NCBI GenBank assembly: GCA_002394385.1
Contig: DGTS01000001.1
Span: 26,917-79,197, forward strand
Origin: Prevotella sp. UBA4330
Lineage (GTDB): Bacteria > Bacteroidota > Bacteroidia > Bacteroidales > Bacteroidaceae
Length of the DNA stretch: 52,281 nt
Reading direction: 5' to 3'
The notes under the pieces were generated by a model. That model saw nothing but the letters and a program-made list of their open reading frames with translations. It ran no database searches and was not told the DNA's origin. Positions 51,545 through 52,281 of the stretch are shown one piece after another (position 1 is the first letter of the stretch; every line of letters starts with the position of its first letter). Made by a program: the position numbers and the translations under genes.

Positions 51545-52070
51545 GCACGTTCTCCCATTTCAAGCGGTCTTCGTTTTGCGGCTTGCGCTCGTCTGCCTTA
51601 TGCCCGAACGCCAACACGCAGAGGCACGACATGTTCTCAGGAATGCCCAGAATGCCGCGTATCACGGTGTCGGCGCTTGTGCCGTCAGTGAGTCCTCTGC
51701 CACGCATCTGCACCCAGCACGACCCCAGCCCGAGGTCTTCTGCCTGCAACTGCATCGCAAAGGCTGCTATCGAGCCGTCCTCAACCCAGCAGTCGTTCTG
51801 CAGCGGGTCGCCGAGCACCACAACAACGAGCGGCGCACCCTTAATGAACTGCGAGCCCACATCCTTGGCATCGGCAATCTTCTCTATGTCGGTCTTGTCA
51901 TCAACAACCACGAACTGCCACGCCCTCTGGCTCTTACTGGTAGGCGACATCAGCCCTGCCCTGAGTATCAGCCTGACGTCCTCTGCCGAAATCTCCTCCT
52001 CAGTAAACTTGCGGTGACTGCGCCTCACCTGCACCAAATCTTTGAATTCTTTCATATTCTCAAATGTCAA
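51528..52070 (-). CDS. Nitroreductase family protein
   Basis: A 180-residue FMN-dependent oxidoreductase. VRRSHRKFTEEEISAEDVRLILRAGLMSPTSKSQRAWQFVVV (about 16-57) is the FMN-phosphate binding part; LGLGSCWVQMRG (about 113-124) follows. The physiological substrate (quinones, nitro compounds) is unknown. First gene of the operon nitroreductase - DUF2520 - kdsC - maf. Confidence 0.92.
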   Translation of the reverse strand: MTFENMKEFKDLVQVRRSHRKFTEEEISAEDVRLILRAGLMSPTSKSQRAWQFVVVDDKTDIEKIADAKDVGSQFIKGAPLVVVVLGDPLQNDCWVEDGSIAAFAMQLQAEDLGLGSCWVQMRGRGLTDGTSADTVIRGILGIPENMSCLCVLAFGHKADERKPQNEDRLKWENVHAGKY

Positions 52071-52092
52071 CCCATGTAATTAATTGTTGATG

Positions 52093-52124
52093 CAAAGATA
52101 CAAAAAAAACGCGGCACAAACAAA
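52093..52124 (-). promoter_or_regulatory. Promoter of nitroreductase operon
   Basis: Minus-strand TTTG (52124-52121), 20 bases, TATCTTTG (52100-52093), then 22 bases to the ATG. Confidence 0.78.
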
Positions 52125-52158
52125 TTTTTGACGACTGTATTTATAATATTTTTAGGTG

Positions 52159-52281
52159 ATTATATACTATTTGACCCCTTACTATTGACTCCCCGCCCCT
52201 GTAGGGGAGGGGCAGGGGTGGGGTCAGCGTTTTTGCTCACACAAAAATCTTCCATGTCCCTCTATCTCCTTCCTTGATATC
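52159..52281. mobile_element. MITE-like element, copy 4 (cut by window end)
   Basis: Begins ATTATATACTATTTGACCCC, the same terminal sequence as the right end of copy 3, then GACTCCCCGCCCCTGTAGGGG arm and a spacer with CTATCTCCTTCCTT, which matches the copy 3 spacer (reversed). The second arm lies beyond the window. No target duplication can be seen. Confidence 0.8.

Overview
The window looks like a chromosomal segment from a member of the Bacteroidales, most likely a Prevotella-type bacterium. The evidence is: several promoters of the Bacteroidetes type (TTTG, 19-21 bases, TAnnTTTG); no obvious Shine-Dalgarno leaders; an ECF sigma / anti-sigma / TonB-receptor unit; a complete Na+-NQR operon; the Bacteroidetes F1Fo gene order (atpD-C-x-B-E-F-H-A-G); lineage families such as DUF4836, DUF4270 and a half-length glycogen-synthase protein; and a methylmalonyl-CoA branch of propionate metabolism. 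Species cannot be read from the sequence alone.

1-15.8 kb is almost all minus strand and rich in repeats. It holds a cupin, a three-gene lipoprotein/ABC unit, rsmE, a bifunctional-nuclease protein, a nucleoside-type MFS transporter, a VanX-like dipeptidase, a sigma/anti-sigma/TonB-receptor system, a FAD oxidoreductase and a secreted hydrolase. Between and inside these genes lie (i) arrays of 7- and 8-bp units, (ii) two GC-rich hairpin cassettes embedded in the 7-mer arrays, (iii) a family of 140-240 bp MITE-like elements with GC-rich inverted arms, one inserted into a hairpin cassette with an 8-bp target duplication, and (iv) other inverted repeats. Several genes take their stop or start codon from repeat DNA, and one gene carries a GC palindrome in frame.

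15.8-21.6 kb is the nqrABCDEF operon (minus), divergent from 21.8-28.7 kb (plus), which holds a TamB-like giant protein and a TonB-dependent receptor. 28.9-31.6 kb (plus) is a methylmalonyl-CoA epimerase / carboxyltransferase / small OadG-like / biotin-carrier operon without a membrane decarboxylase subunit. 31.7-32.9 kb is panC-panD (minus). 33.1-35.6 kb (plus) holds a catalytically doubtful glycogen-synthase N-domain, a DUF4270 lipoprotein and a 42-residue small protein.

35.9-43.4 kb is the full F1Fo ATP synthase operon (minus). It is followed by nhaD-pfkA (minus), a Wzx-like flippase (minus), two glycosyltransferases (plus), and a nitroreductase / DUF2520 / kdsC / maf operon (minus). At the right edge another MITE copy begins. 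Energetically, Na+-NQR makes a sodium gradient, NhaD can exchange Na+ for H+, and the ATP synthase c subunit lacks the usual Na+ ligands and so is probably proton-driven.

No tRNA, rRNA, CRISPR array, prophage or transposase gene was recognised. The most unusual content is the repeat system of the first 15 kb and its intrusion into coding sequence.
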